This document shows positions 8,601 to 18,250 of a DNA stretch of 64,000 bases, in pieces. The notes beneath the pieces are model-generated. The model saw only the letters and a list, made by a program, of their open reading frames with translations, was not told where the DNA came from and ran no database searches. This DNA is from Curtobacterium ammoniigenes NBRC 101786 (GTDB lineage: Bacteria; Actinomycetota; Actinomycetes; Actinomycetales; Microbacteriaceae), in contig NZ_BCSV01000004.1 in NCBI RefSeq assembly GCF_001571045.1, positions 186,001 through 250,000 of the forward strand, in the 5' to 3' direction. The position numbers were made by a program, and so were the translations under genes. Each line of letters opens with the position of its first letter. Positions within the stretch are counted from its first letter, which is position 1.

Positions 8601-8957
8601 TCAGAGCAGCGACTGGGCGACGCGGCGAACCTCGGCCTTCCGGCCCGCTCGGAGCGCTGCGATGGGCGAATCCCCAAGCGAGTCCTCGACCGTGATCATC
8701 CACCGAACGGCCTCGTCGTCGGAGAAGCCGTTGTCTCCCAGCACGATCAGCGTGCCGCGCAGCTCCGGCAACGGCTCAGCCCCGTCAAGGAATGACGCCG
8801 GCACCCGCAGCACGCCGTCCACTTTGGCGGCGAGCAAGGCACGCTGCTCGAAGAGTCGATGAATGCGCCCCGGGCTCACACCGAGGATCTCGACGAGGTC
8901 CGGCACCGTCAGCCACCGCTCGGAGTCGGCACCGTCGTTGGGGAGTGCTTCGCTCAC
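8601..8957 (-). CDS. Rv2175c-family DNA-binding protein
   Basis: This is a small winged-helix DNA-binding protein of the Rv2175c type. The helix-turn-helix reads WLTVPDLVEILGVSPGRIHRL near the N-terminus, and the C-terminal part (TLIVLGDNGFSDDEAVRWM) matches the regulatory half of that family. In M. tuberculosis Rv2175c is phosphorylated by the kinase PknL encoded beside it; here a PknL-type kinase lies 1.5 kb away, supporting the same pairing. The GTG at 8957 follows CACGAT by 6 bp, a leaderless arrangement; an ATG at 9026 would add 23 residues. The target promoter is unknown. Confidence 0.8.
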   Translation of the reverse strand: MSEALPNDGADSERWLTVPDLVEILGVSPGRIHRLFEQRALLAAKVDGVLRVPASFLDGAEPLPELRGTLIVLGDNGFSDDEAVRWMITVEDSLGDSPIAALRAGRKAEVRRVAQSLL

Positions 8958-9030
8958 CCCACCATCGTGCCAGACTTCCCGGCCACCGCCAGGATCGAGG
9001 ACTGAATTCTCTTCAGTCACATCCATAACA

Positions 9031-9059
9031 TTGACATCTCTGGTTGACTCCTGTTACCC
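9031..9059 (+). promoter_or_regulatory. Candidate promoter of the LysM gene
   Basis: TTGACA at 9031 is followed at 15-17 bp by TGTTAC/TTACCC. It lies about 70 bp before the GTG of the LysM gene, in the divergent region with the Rv2175c-like gene. Confidence 0.4.
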
Positions 9060-9126
9060 CACGTGCCACGGTTGACCCGAATCAGCCTGGGCGCGAGCCC
9101 ACTCACTCGTCAGCCGGAGGATCGCC

Positions 9127-10386
9127 GTGGAGAACCCAGACGAACTCGCGCGGCGCGCACGTGTCGCGCGATTCGCGACGGTGCCGATCGTGCTCGTCGG
9201 CACGATCGCTGTGACGGCAGGGTTGACCGGCCCGGTCGCCAACGCTGCCCCACGCCATGACGCCGAGCGCGACACGCATCGCCGCCCTGCCCCGGACCGT
9301 GCGGGGACGGATATCACTGCCGGGCCGGTGAGTCGCGCCGCGTTGACGGTGAGCGCTTCGAACGCGCAGGCCACCGGGCGCACGGTCAGCACGGTCAGCG
9401 CGATCATCACCGTGCCGTCGACCTACGTCGTCCAGCAGGGCGATACGGTCAGTGCAATCGCAGAGCGCTTCGGTCTCGCGGCGAACGACGTGCTCGCACG
9501 CAACGGATTGCGCTGGAACACGATCATCCATCCCGGCCAGCAGCTCCAGCTCCGGTCTGCGCAGACGCCCACCGCGCAGCCCGCGCCGCCAACGATCTCG
9601 TACCGTGTCGTTCCCGGCGACACGGTCACCGCGATCGCGCGACGCGCAGGCGTCTCCAATGCCGCGGTAATCGCAGCGAACGCCCTGCCCGCAGATGGGC
9701 GCATCGTCGCCGGTCAGACGCTGATCATTCCCGCCGCGCCGACCACAGCACCGGCCGCACCTGCTCCCGCCGCTGCGACGACCACGTCGAACGCACCCGC
9801 GCCCGCGCCGGCTCGAGAGCCAGCCATCGCGGGATCCGTGACGATCGCGCCGGGACAGACCGCGGCCTCCATCGCGTCGGCGAACGGCGTGAGCGTCTCC
9901 GCGCTGCTCGCTGCGAACGGCCTCACCTACACAAGCACGATCTACGCGGGTGCGAAGCTCGTGATCCCCGTCGACCGCTACGCGCTCACCGCGGAGCAGC
10001 GCGCGAACGCCGCGATCATCGTCAGCGTCGGGCGTCAACTCGGCGTCCCGCCGCAGGGCATCGTGGTCGCGCTCGCAGCCGCGATGCAGGAGTCGGGCCT
10101 CCGCAATCTCGCAGGCGGGGACCGCGACTCGGTCGGCTTGTTCCAGCAGCGTCCGAGCCAGGGGTGGGGAACCCCGGTCCAGCTGCAGAACCAGCGGTAC
10201 GCGGCAACGCTCTTCTTCGGCGGCCCGAACAACCCGAATGCCGGGACGACCCGCGGCCTCCTCGACGTTCCCGGGTGGCAATCGATGACCGTCACCCAAG
10301 CCGCACAGGCGGTTCAGGTCTCCGCCTACCCGAACGCGTACGGCCAGTGGCAGCAGGCGGCGACGCACTGGCTCGCCAGCCTCTGA
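9127..10386 (+). CDS. Secreted LysM protein with lysozyme-like C-terminal domain
   Basis: This is a 419-residue exported protein likely to bind and cut or remodel peptidoglycan. A signal or anchor helix covers about residues 16-40. Two clear LysM domains follow (starting YVVQQGDTVSAIAERF and YRVVPGDTVTAIARRA), then an Ala/Pro linker and a weaker third LysM-like segment. The C-terminal 130 residues resemble lysozyme-like transglycosylases, with a candidate catalytic Glu322 in MQESGL followed by SVGLFQQRPSQGWG. The GTG start has GGAGG six bases upstream. It stands alone between Rv2175c-like and kinase genes. Enzymatic activity is inferred from the fold motif. Confidence 0.85.
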   Translation: MENPDELARRARVARFATVPIVLVGTIAVTAGLTGPVANAAPRHDAERDTHRRPAPDRAGTDITAGPVSRAALTVSASNAQATGRTVSTVSAIITVPSTYVVQQGDTVSAIAERFGLAANDVLARNGLRWNTIIHPGQQLQLRSAQTPTAQPAPPTISYRVVPGDTVTAIARRAGVSNAAVIAANALPADGRIVAGQTLIIPAAPTTAPAAPAPAAATTTSNAPAPAPAREPAIAGSVTIAPGQTAASIASANGVSVSALLAANGLTYTSTIYAGAKLVIPVDRYALTAEQRANAAIIVSVGRQLGVPPQGIVVALAAAMQESGLRNLAGGDRDSVGLFQQRPSQGWGTPVQLQNQRYAATLFFGGPNNPNAGTTRGLLDVPGWQSMTVTQAAQAVQVSAYPNAYGQWQQAATHWLASL

Positions 10387-10392
10387 GCACCG

Positions 10393-10408
10393 GCACGTGA
10401 GCACGTGC
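10393..10408. repeat. Inverted repeat after the LysM gene
   Basis: GCACGTG and CACGTGC form 7-bp perfect arms with a 2-bp spacer, 7 bp past the LysM stop and about 80 bp before the kinase -10 box. It could be a hairpin or an operator. Nothing decides between the two. Confidence 0.35.
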
Positions 10409-10486
10409 ACTGCAGGGCCACGCGGCGAAAGGTCGAGATTCGATCACGCTCAGCGGGTCGACAGACAGACGTCGAGCGCACCTTCA

Positions 10487-10492
10487 TAGAAT
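10487..10492 (+). promoter_or_regulatory. -10 box (TAGAAT) of a leaderless kinase transcript
   Basis: TAGAAT lies 7 bp before the ATG at 10500. This favours 10500 over the ATG at 10491, which overlaps the box. Confidence 0.6.
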
Positions 10493-10499
10493 GCCGCCG

Positions 10500-12563
<2,064 letters not shown>

Positions 12564-12569
12564 TCAAGC

Positions 12570-12590
12570 TGAGGCGTGCGCGTCGCTCAG
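12570..12590. terminator. Weak hairpin between kinase and aroG
   Basis: CTGAG and CTCAG arms with a small inner CG pair face each other in the 23-bp gap between the convergent genes. There is no T-run; confidence is low. Confidence 0.3.
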
Positions 12591-14062
12591 CGCGCGTGGC
12601 TGGAGAGCTCTTCCGCGACGAGGAATGCGAGTTCCAGCGACTGCACGTGGTTCAGTCGCGGGTCGCACAGGCTCTCGTACCGCGTCGCCAACGTTGCCTC
12701 GTCGATCTGCTCGGAGCCGCCCAGGCACTCGGTCACGTCGTCGCCGGTGAGCTCGACGTGAATGCCACCCGGGTAGGTGCCGACCGCTCGATGCGACTCG
12801 AAGAAGCCGCGCACCTCGTCGACCACGTCATCGAAGCGCCGCGTCTTGTAGCCCGTCGGCGTGGTCAGCCCGTTGCCGTGCATCGGGTCGGACACCCAGA
12901 GCGGGTTCGCGTCCATCGCCTTGATTCCCTCGAGGAGCGGCGGCAGTGCATCGCGGATCTTGCCAGCGCCCATCCGCGTGATGAAGGTGAGGCGGCCAGG
13001 CTCGCGCTCCGGGTCGAGGCGATCGATCAATGCCTCCATGTCGGAGACGCTGGTCGTCGGGCCGAGCTTCACGCCGATCGGGTTGCGGACGCGGGACAGG
13101 AAATCGACGTGGGCACCGTCGATGTCGCGGGTGCGCTCCCCGACCCAGATGAAGTGACCGGACGTGTCGTACGGAAGCCCAGACCGTGAATCGATACGGG
13201 TCATCGGGCGCTCGTAGTCCATGAGCAGTCCCTCATGGGAGGCGTAGAACTCGACGTGCCGAAGCTCGTCGAAGTCGGCACCGCACGCGTCCATGAAGCG
13301 GATCGCGCGATCGATCTCTTTTGCGAGGTGCTCGTAGCGCGCGTTCGCGGGGTTCTCGGCGAAGCCCTTGTTCCAGGAGTGGACCTGCCGCAGATCCGCG
13401 AAGCCACCCTGCGTGAACGCGCGGACGAGGTTCAGAGTCGACGCGGCGGTGTGGTAGCCACGAATCAGCCGCCGCGGGTCGGCCTGCCGGGACTCGGGGG
13501 TGAAGTCGTATCCATTGATGATGTCGCCGCGGTAGGCGGGCAGGGTGACGTCACCGCGCGTCTCGAAGTCGCTCGAGCGAGGCTTGGCGAACTGCCCCGC
13601 CATGCGCCCCATCTTGATCACCGGCATGGACGCGCCGTAGGTCAGAACGACAGCCATCTGCAGAATCGTCTTGACGCGGTCGCGGATCGAGTCCGCCGTC
13701 GCACCCGCGAACGTTTCGGCGCAGTCCCCGCCCTGGAGGAGGAAGGCCTTCCCTTGGGCAGCTTCAGCCAGGCGTGATCGAAGCACGTCCACCTCGCCCG
13801 CGAAGACGAGCGGCGGCAGCGTGGCGATCTCGGCGGAAGCCGCCTCCGCCGCGGCAGCATCCGGCCATGCAGGCTGTTGCTTGATCGGCAGCGTGCGCCA
13901 ATAGTCGAGACCTTCGAGCACGTCCGGATCCTGCGGGGCGACGGTGTCGATCTCGAACAACGGCAAATCCTCGTAACGGTGTGTGGCACGGCCACCGGGC
14001 GAGCCCGGACGACCGGAGCGGCCTGATCGGGAGGTGCCGCCCGCGGACGGACGGCGCTGCAA
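12587..14062 (-). CDS. aroG: Class II 3-deoxy-7-phosphoheptulonate synthase
   Basis: DAHP synthase condenses phosphoenolpyruvate and erythrose 4-phosphate, the first step of the shikimate pathway. The length (491 residues) and motifs (LQGGDCAETFAG, IKMGRMAGQFAKPRS, FVGERTR-like FIWVGERTR, SDPMHGN) mark the class II (plant/M. tuberculosis) type. No ATG or GTG exists at the right place; a TTG at 14062, two bases after the plsC stop, is the likely start, so translation is probably coupled to plsC. The first 28 residues are a Gly/Arg/Ser-rich extension. It is the last gene of a ROK kinase-plsC-aroG operon. Confidence 0.95.
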   Translation of the reverse strand: MQRRPSAGGTSRSGRSGRPGSPGGRATHRYEDLPLFEIDTVAPQDPDVLEGLDYWRTLPIKQQPAWPDAAAAEAASAEIATLPPLVFAGEVDVLRSRLAEAAQGKAFLLQGGDCAETFAGATADSIRDRVKTILQMAVVLTYGASMPVIKMGRMAGQFAKPRSSDFETRGDVTLPAYRGDIINGYDFTPESRQADPRRLIRGYHTAASTLNLVRAFTQGGFADLRQVHSWNKGFAENPANARYEHLAKEIDRAIRFMDACGADFDELRHVEFYASHEGLLMDYERPMTRIDSRSGLPYDTSGHFIWVGERTRDIDGAHVDFLSRVRNPIGVKLGPTTSVSDMEALIDRLDPEREPGRLTFITRMGAGKIRDALPPLLEGIKAMDANPLWVSDPMHGNGLTTPTGYKTRRFDDVVDEVRGFFESHRAVGTYPGGIHVELTGDDVTECLGGSEQIDEATLATRYESLCDPRLNHVQSLELAFLVAEELSSHAR

Positions 14063-14064
14063 GC

Positions 14065-14748
14065 CTAACGTGCGGCTGCAGCCTCCTTCACGCTTGAGGC
14101 ATATACGTCCGCGTACTCCTGCCGGCTGATCTGCCGCAGCTCGTGCATGATCTCGTCGGTGACGCTGCGGAGGATGAATCGGTCGGACTCCATCCCCGCA
14201 AAGCGCGAGAAGTCGAGCGGCTTGCCGAAGACGACACCCACGCGCTTGATCTTCGGCAGCGGCTGACCGATCTGCTGCACCTCGCGGGTGCCGACCATCG
14301 CGACTGGGACGACGACGACGCGCCCTTCGAGCACCATGCGGGCGACCCCCGTCCGTCCGCGATAGAGCCGCCCATCAGGACTGCGCGTGCCCTCGGGATA
14401 GATCCCCAACTGCTCGCCGCGTGCCAGCACCTGCAGCCCGGTTCGAAGCGATGCTTCGGAGGCCTTGCCGCCCGATCGGTCGATCGGCAACTGACCGATG
14501 CCATTGAAGAACACGCGCGTGAACCAGCCCTTGAGGCCGCGCCCAGTGAAGTAGTCGCTCTTCGCGAGGAACGAGATCCGACGGTCGAGCACCGCTGGCA
14601 GGATCACCGAATCGATGAACGACACGTGGTTCGAGGCGAATATCACCGGACCGGACGCCGGCACGTTCTCGCGGCCGACGACCCACGGACGAAACAGGGT
14701 CAGGATCAGCGGGCCCAGGAAGAAGTTCTTCAGGATCCAGTACAGCAT
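14065..14748 (-). CDS. plsC: 1-acylglycerol-3-phosphate O-acyltransferase
   Basis: This membrane-associated enzyme acylates lysophosphatidic acid to phosphatidic acid in phospholipid synthesis. The 227-residue protein has a hydrophobic N-terminus and the acyltransferase motifs NHVSFID (His41, Asp46) and YPEGTRS, plus the VPVAMVGT segment. ATG at 14748 lies 25 bp after the ROK kinase stop. Genes of this family sit in the same position upstream of class II DAHP synthase in mycobacteria (Rv2182c region). Confidence 0.92.
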   Translation of the reverse strand: MLYWILKNFFLGPLILTLFRPWVVGRENVPASGPVIFASNHVSFIDSVILPAVLDRRISFLAKSDYFTGRGLKGWFTRVFFNGIGQLPIDRSGGKASEASLRTGLQVLARGEQLGIYPEGTRSPDGRLYRGRTGVARMVLEGRVVVVPVAMVGTREVQQIGQPLPKIKRVGVVFGKPLDFSRFAGMESDRFILRSVTDEIMHELRQISRQEYADVYASSVKEAAAAR

Positions 14749-14773
14749 CGTCGGCTCCGTATCCGGCGGGGAC

Positions 14774-15727
14774 TCACGCGGCCCGCGCGTGGATGCGCGC
14801 GAGGTCAGCGGCGCCGACGACACCCGCATCGTTGACGAGCTCGGCGATGACGAACTCTGGTTCGGGATGATAGCCGCGCGCCGGCAGATTGCCGAGGTAG
14901 GCCTGTCGAATCGGCTCCAGGAGGCGCTCCCCCGCGCTTGCGACACCGCCGCCGAACACGAACAGTTGCGGGTCGAGGATCGCGGAGAGCGACGCGCAGG
15001 CCTCCCCCAGGTGCCGTCCCAGTCGGCGGAGCGCCGCGAGTGCCCCGGGATCGTCCGCGAGGATGAGATTGCCGATGGTCGCTCCGTCGAGCTCGCCGCC
15101 GTTCGCCGCTCGCGCGTCGGCGAGGGCCTGACCGATCCCACCTGCGTCGGCGACGTCGTTCGCCATCCGCTGCAGGGCGCGGCCGGACCCGTATTGCTCG
15201 ATGCATCCGCGGGCGCCGCACCCGCACGGGAGGCCGCCCGGGACGATGCGCATGTGCCCGAGCTCCCCGCCGGTGCCGAAGCCGCCGCGGAACAGCCGGT
15301 CCTCCGTCACGATGGCCCCGCCCACTCCGGTCCCGATCGTCAGCATCGTCATGTCGCTGACGAGGCGACCGGCACCGAAGCGGAACTCTGCCCACCCGGC
15401 CGCGTTCGCGTCGTTGTCCACCGTGATGTGGATGTCGCCGAGCCGATCCTGCAAGCGCTGCCGCAACGGTTCGTTCCGCCATCGAATGTTCGGCGTGTAG
15501 TAGACGATCGACTGCGAGGCGTCGATGAACCCGGGTGCTGCGACCCCGACGGCCTCGACCTCGTGGGCGCTGCGCAGCCGCTGCACCATGCCGACGACAT
15601 CGTCGAGCATCGCGACGGGGTCGGCTGCATTGGTCGCCACCCGATCCTCGGCGATGATCTCGCCGAGTTCGGACACGACCGCGCCAGCGATCTTCGTTCC
15701 CCCGATGTCGATACCGATGGCGTGCAC
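14774..15727 (-). CDS. ROK family glucokinase
   Basis: This kinase of the ROK family most likely phosphorylates glucose with ATP (or polyphosphate). The N-terminal phosphate-binding motif GIDIGGTKIAGA, the NDANAAGWAE segment and the zinc motif CGCGARGCIEQYGSG are all present. The protein is 317 residues from the GTG at 15727, which lies 8 bp after a TAGGCT box, so I take it over the upstream ATG at 15784. It heads the operon with plsC and aroG. Glucose specificity is the common assignment for this actinobacterial group, not proven here. Confidence 0.88.
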   Translation of the reverse strand: MHAIGIDIGGTKIAGAVVSELGEIIAEDRVATNAADPVAMLDDVVGMVQRLRSAHEVEAVGVAAPGFIDASQSIVYYTPNIRWRNEPLRQRLQDRLGDIHITVDNDANAAGWAEFRFGAGRLVSDMTMLTIGTGVGGAIVTEDRLFRGGFGTGGELGHMRIVPGGLPCGCGARGCIEQYGSGRALQRMANDVADAGGIGQALADARAANGGELDGATIGNLILADDPGALAALRRLGRHLGEACASLSAILDPQLFVFGGGVASAGERLLEPIRQAYLGNLPARGYHPEPEFVIAELVNDAGVVGAADLARIHARAA

Positions 15728-15735
15728 GAATGCTG

Positions 15736-15741
15736 AGCCTA
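15736..15741 (-). promoter_or_regulatory. -10 box (TAGGCT) of the ROK kinase operon
   Basis: TAGGCT on the minus strand ends 8 bp before the GTG at 15727, the spacing expected for a leaderless transcript. Confidence 0.55.
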
Positions 15742-15873
15742 CCGGCCGCTCGGAGTTCCGTCGGCGTAATCGCCTCCGGCACACCGCTCGCGCTCCGAGT
15801 GGGGTTCTATGCTGAGGCGACGCACCGCCGATCGCGGTGCGCGACTATCGAACCGGCTGACAAAGGAGTTGCC

Positions 15874-17727
15874 GTGACCGATCAGCAGCCCGACCAGGTG
15901 ACCGCCACCACGCACGCCGCAGACCGCGGCTCCGCAGCGACGACACTGCTGCAACGCGCAAGCGCGACGCCTGATCGTCCGATCCTTGCGGTCCGTACCG
16001 GTGACGACTGGTCGCCGATCACGGCGCGCGAGACGCTTGACCGGGTTCGTGCGATCGCGCGCGGGCTCATCGCGGCCGGCCTCGAGCCGGGCGCGCATGT
16101 CGCGATCCTGTCTCGGACCCGCTTGGAGTGGACGGTCGTCGACTACGGGATCTGGCTCGCGGGCCTCGTCTCCGTCCCCGTCTACGAGACCAGTTCCCCG
16201 GATCAGATCCGGTACATCCTCGCGGACTCGGAGGCCGTGGCGATCATCGTCGAAAACGATGAGCACGCGCGCCGAGTGAGCAGCATCGCCCCGGATCTCC
16301 CGCATCTCAAGCAGCACTGGACGATCGACGGGGGCGGTCTCGACGACCTCGCTGCGCTCGGGTCTGACGTGCCGGATCTCACGCTCGATGCTCGAGTCGC
16401 CGCGGTGCGTGGAACCGATGACGCGACCATCATCTATACGTCTGGCACCACCGGACGTCCGAAGGGATGCGTCCTCCGGCACGATAACTTCACGGGCACG
16501 ATCGAGGGTGCGCAGGACGGCATGGCCGAGGTGCTGGCGGACGGATCGTCAACACTGCTGTTCATTCCGATGGCGCACGTCTTCGCACGATTCATCGCCG
16601 TGATGAGCGTTGCCAGCGGCGTCCTCGTCGGTCACGAGCCGGACACGAAGGATCTCATGCATGCGGTTGCAACGTTCAAGCCGACGTTCCTCCTCGCGGT
16701 GCCGCGCGTTTTCGAGAAGATCTACAACTCGGCGGAGCAGCGCGCCGCACTCGCCGGGCGGGGAGGCGCGTTCAAGGCCGCCACGGACGTCGCCGTCGCG
16801 CACTCTGAAGCGCTCGCGGCGGGCCGGGTCCCGCTCGGCCTCCGGCTGAAGTTCGCGCTGTTCGATCGGCTCGTCTATTCCAAGCTGCGTGACGCGATGG
16901 GAGGCCGTGTCCAGTACGCGATCAGCGGCTCAGCCCCGCTCTCGCCCCGGCTCGCGCATTTCTTCCGCTCGGTCGGCGTTCTCATCCTCGAGGGGTACGG
17001 GCTCACCGAGACGACCGCGCCGGCGACGGTGAACCGCGCGGCTGAGGTGCAGATCGGGACGGTCGGTCGTGCCCTGCCGGGCGTGGAGCTCAGGATCGCC
17101 GACAACGGCGAGGTCCTCGTCCGCGGTGTCGACGTGTTCGACCGGTACTGGAATCGGCCCGACGCGACGGCGGAGGCGTTCGTCGATGGCTGGTTCCACA
17201 CCGGCGACCTGGGCGAGCTCGACGCCGCCGGGATCCTGACCATCACCGGACGCGCGAAGGAACTGATCGTCACCGCAAGCGGGAAGAACGTCGCGCCTGC
17301 GCCGCTTGAGGACGCGATCCGGGAGCACCCGCTCATCGCTCAGGTGATCGTGGTCGGCGAAGGCAAGCCGTTCGTCGCGGCGCTCGTCACGCTCGACCGT
17401 GAGATGCTGCCGGGCTGGTGCGCGGCGAACGGCATCACGCCCGCCCTGTCCCTTCGCGAGGCCGTCTACGACGATCGGGTTCATGCGGCGGTGCAGGATG
17501 CCGTGAATACGGCGAACGCTCGCGTCTCCCGGGCCGAGTCGGTTCGTTCCTTCACCATCCTCGATGCCGAATTGACGGAGGCGTCGGGTCACCTGACCCC
17601 GAAGCTCACCATCAAGCGCGCGCCGGTCCTGAAGGACTTCGCCGTCGACATCGATCACATCTACTCGGGATCGAAGGTCCAGACGACGGCGGTGCCGGTC
17701 GTGGAGCACCGGCGCCGGGGCCGCTAA
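15874..17727 (+). CDS. Long-chain fatty acid--CoA ligase (FadD15 type)
   Basis: This AMP-forming ligase activates fatty acids to acyl-CoA for lipid synthesis or beta-oxidation. The AMP-binding motif YTSGTTGRPKGC, the GYGLTETTAP motif, WFHTGDLGELD and the C-terminal GRAKELIVTASGKNVAP are typical of the FadD15/FAA1 group. The GTG start at 15874 is preceded by AAAGGAG at good distance, unlike many leaderless neighbours, and a TATGCT box lies about 65 bp upstream. The product is 617 residues. It is a single-gene unit, convergent with def. Confidence 0.92.
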   Translation: MTDQQPDQVTATTHAADRGSAATTLLQRASATPDRPILAVRTGDDWSPITARETLDRVRAIARGLIAAGLEPGAHVAILSRTRLEWTVVDYGIWLAGLVSVPVYETSSPDQIRYILADSEAVAIIVENDEHARRVSSIAPDLPHLKQHWTIDGGGLDDLAALGSDVPDLTLDARVAAVRGTDDATIIYTSGTTGRPKGCVLRHDNFTGTIEGAQDGMAEVLADGSSTLLFIPMAHVFARFIAVMSVASGVLVGHEPDTKDLMHAVATFKPTFLLAVPRVFEKIYNSAEQRAALAGRGGAFKAATDVAVAHSEALAAGRVPLGLRLKFALFDRLVYSKLRDAMGGRVQYAISGSAPLSPRLAHFFRSVGVLILEGYGLTETTAPATVNRAAEVQIGTVGRALPGVELRIADNGEVLVRGVDVFDRYWNRPDATAEAFVDGWFHTGDLGELDAAGILTITGRAKELIVTASGKNVAPAPLEDAIREHPLIAQVIVVGEGKPFVAALVTLDREMLPGWCAANGITPALSLREAVYDDRVHAAVQDAVNTANARVSRAESVRSFTILDAELTEASGHLTPKLTIKRAPVLKDFAVDIDHIYSGSKVQTTAVPVVEHRRRGR

Positions 17728-17736
17728 GAGCCGCCG

Positions 17737-17782
17737 ATCCGGGAGCAGGACTGGTCTAGTGGAACCAGTCCTGCTCCCGGAT
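17737..17782. terminator. 19-bp perfect inverted repeat across the def stop codon
   Basis: Two 19-bp arms (ATCCGGGAGCAGGACTGGT and its exact complement) face each other around an 8-bp loop. The loop contains the def stop codon, so one arm lies inside the last codons of def. In the 28-bp gap between convergent genes it probably acts as a bidirectional terminator. No T-run follows on either strand. Confidence 0.65.
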
Positions 17783-18250
17783 GGCCCGCAGGGCCTCCCG
17801 GCGGGTGGCCGGCTCCAGGGTCATCACGTAGACGGTGCCGTCGAGGTGGTCGGTCTCATGCTGCAGCGCCTGCGCCATGAGCCCTTCACCTTCGAGCACG
17901 ACCTCGTTGCCGTCCACGTCGACGCCCCGCACCTTGGCGTAGGGATAGCGCGGGGTGGGATAGGCGAGGCCGGGAACGGACAGGCACCCTTCGTCGATGA
18001 GTTCGCGATCACCGCGGACCTCGACGATCTCCGGATTGATGATGTAGCCGACCTCACCGTCGACGTTGTATGAGAACGCGCGGAGTCCCACACCGATCTG
18101 GTTCGCGGCGACGCCGGCGCGTCCTGGCTCGCGCACGGTGTCCATGAGGTCGTCGACGAGGTCGCGGATGCCGGGTGCGCCGACGCGCACCGGGTCGGTG
18201 GCGGAACGGAGGATGGGGTCGCCGAATAGGCGGATCGGACGAACGGTCAT
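17756..18250 (-). CDS. def: Peptide deformylase
   Basis: Deformylase removes the formyl group from new protein N-termini. All three motifs are present: GVAANQIG (residues 46-53), EGCLSVPG with metal ligand Cys89, and QHETDHLDG with His131, Glu132 and His135. The 164-residue length is normal. The ATG overlaps the stop of the upstream pyruvate carboxylase gene by 4 bp (ATGA), so the two form an operon, an unexpected partnership. The last codons form one arm of a 19-bp hairpin. Confidence 0.95.
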   Translation of the reverse strand: MTVRPIRLFGDPILRSATDPVRVGAPGIRDLVDDLMDTVREPGRAGVAANQIGVGLRAFSYNVDGEVGYIINPEIVEVRGDRELIDEGCLSVPGLAYPTPRYPYAKVRGVDVDGNEVVLEGEGLMAQALQHETDHLDGTVYVMTLEPATRREALRAIREQDWFH

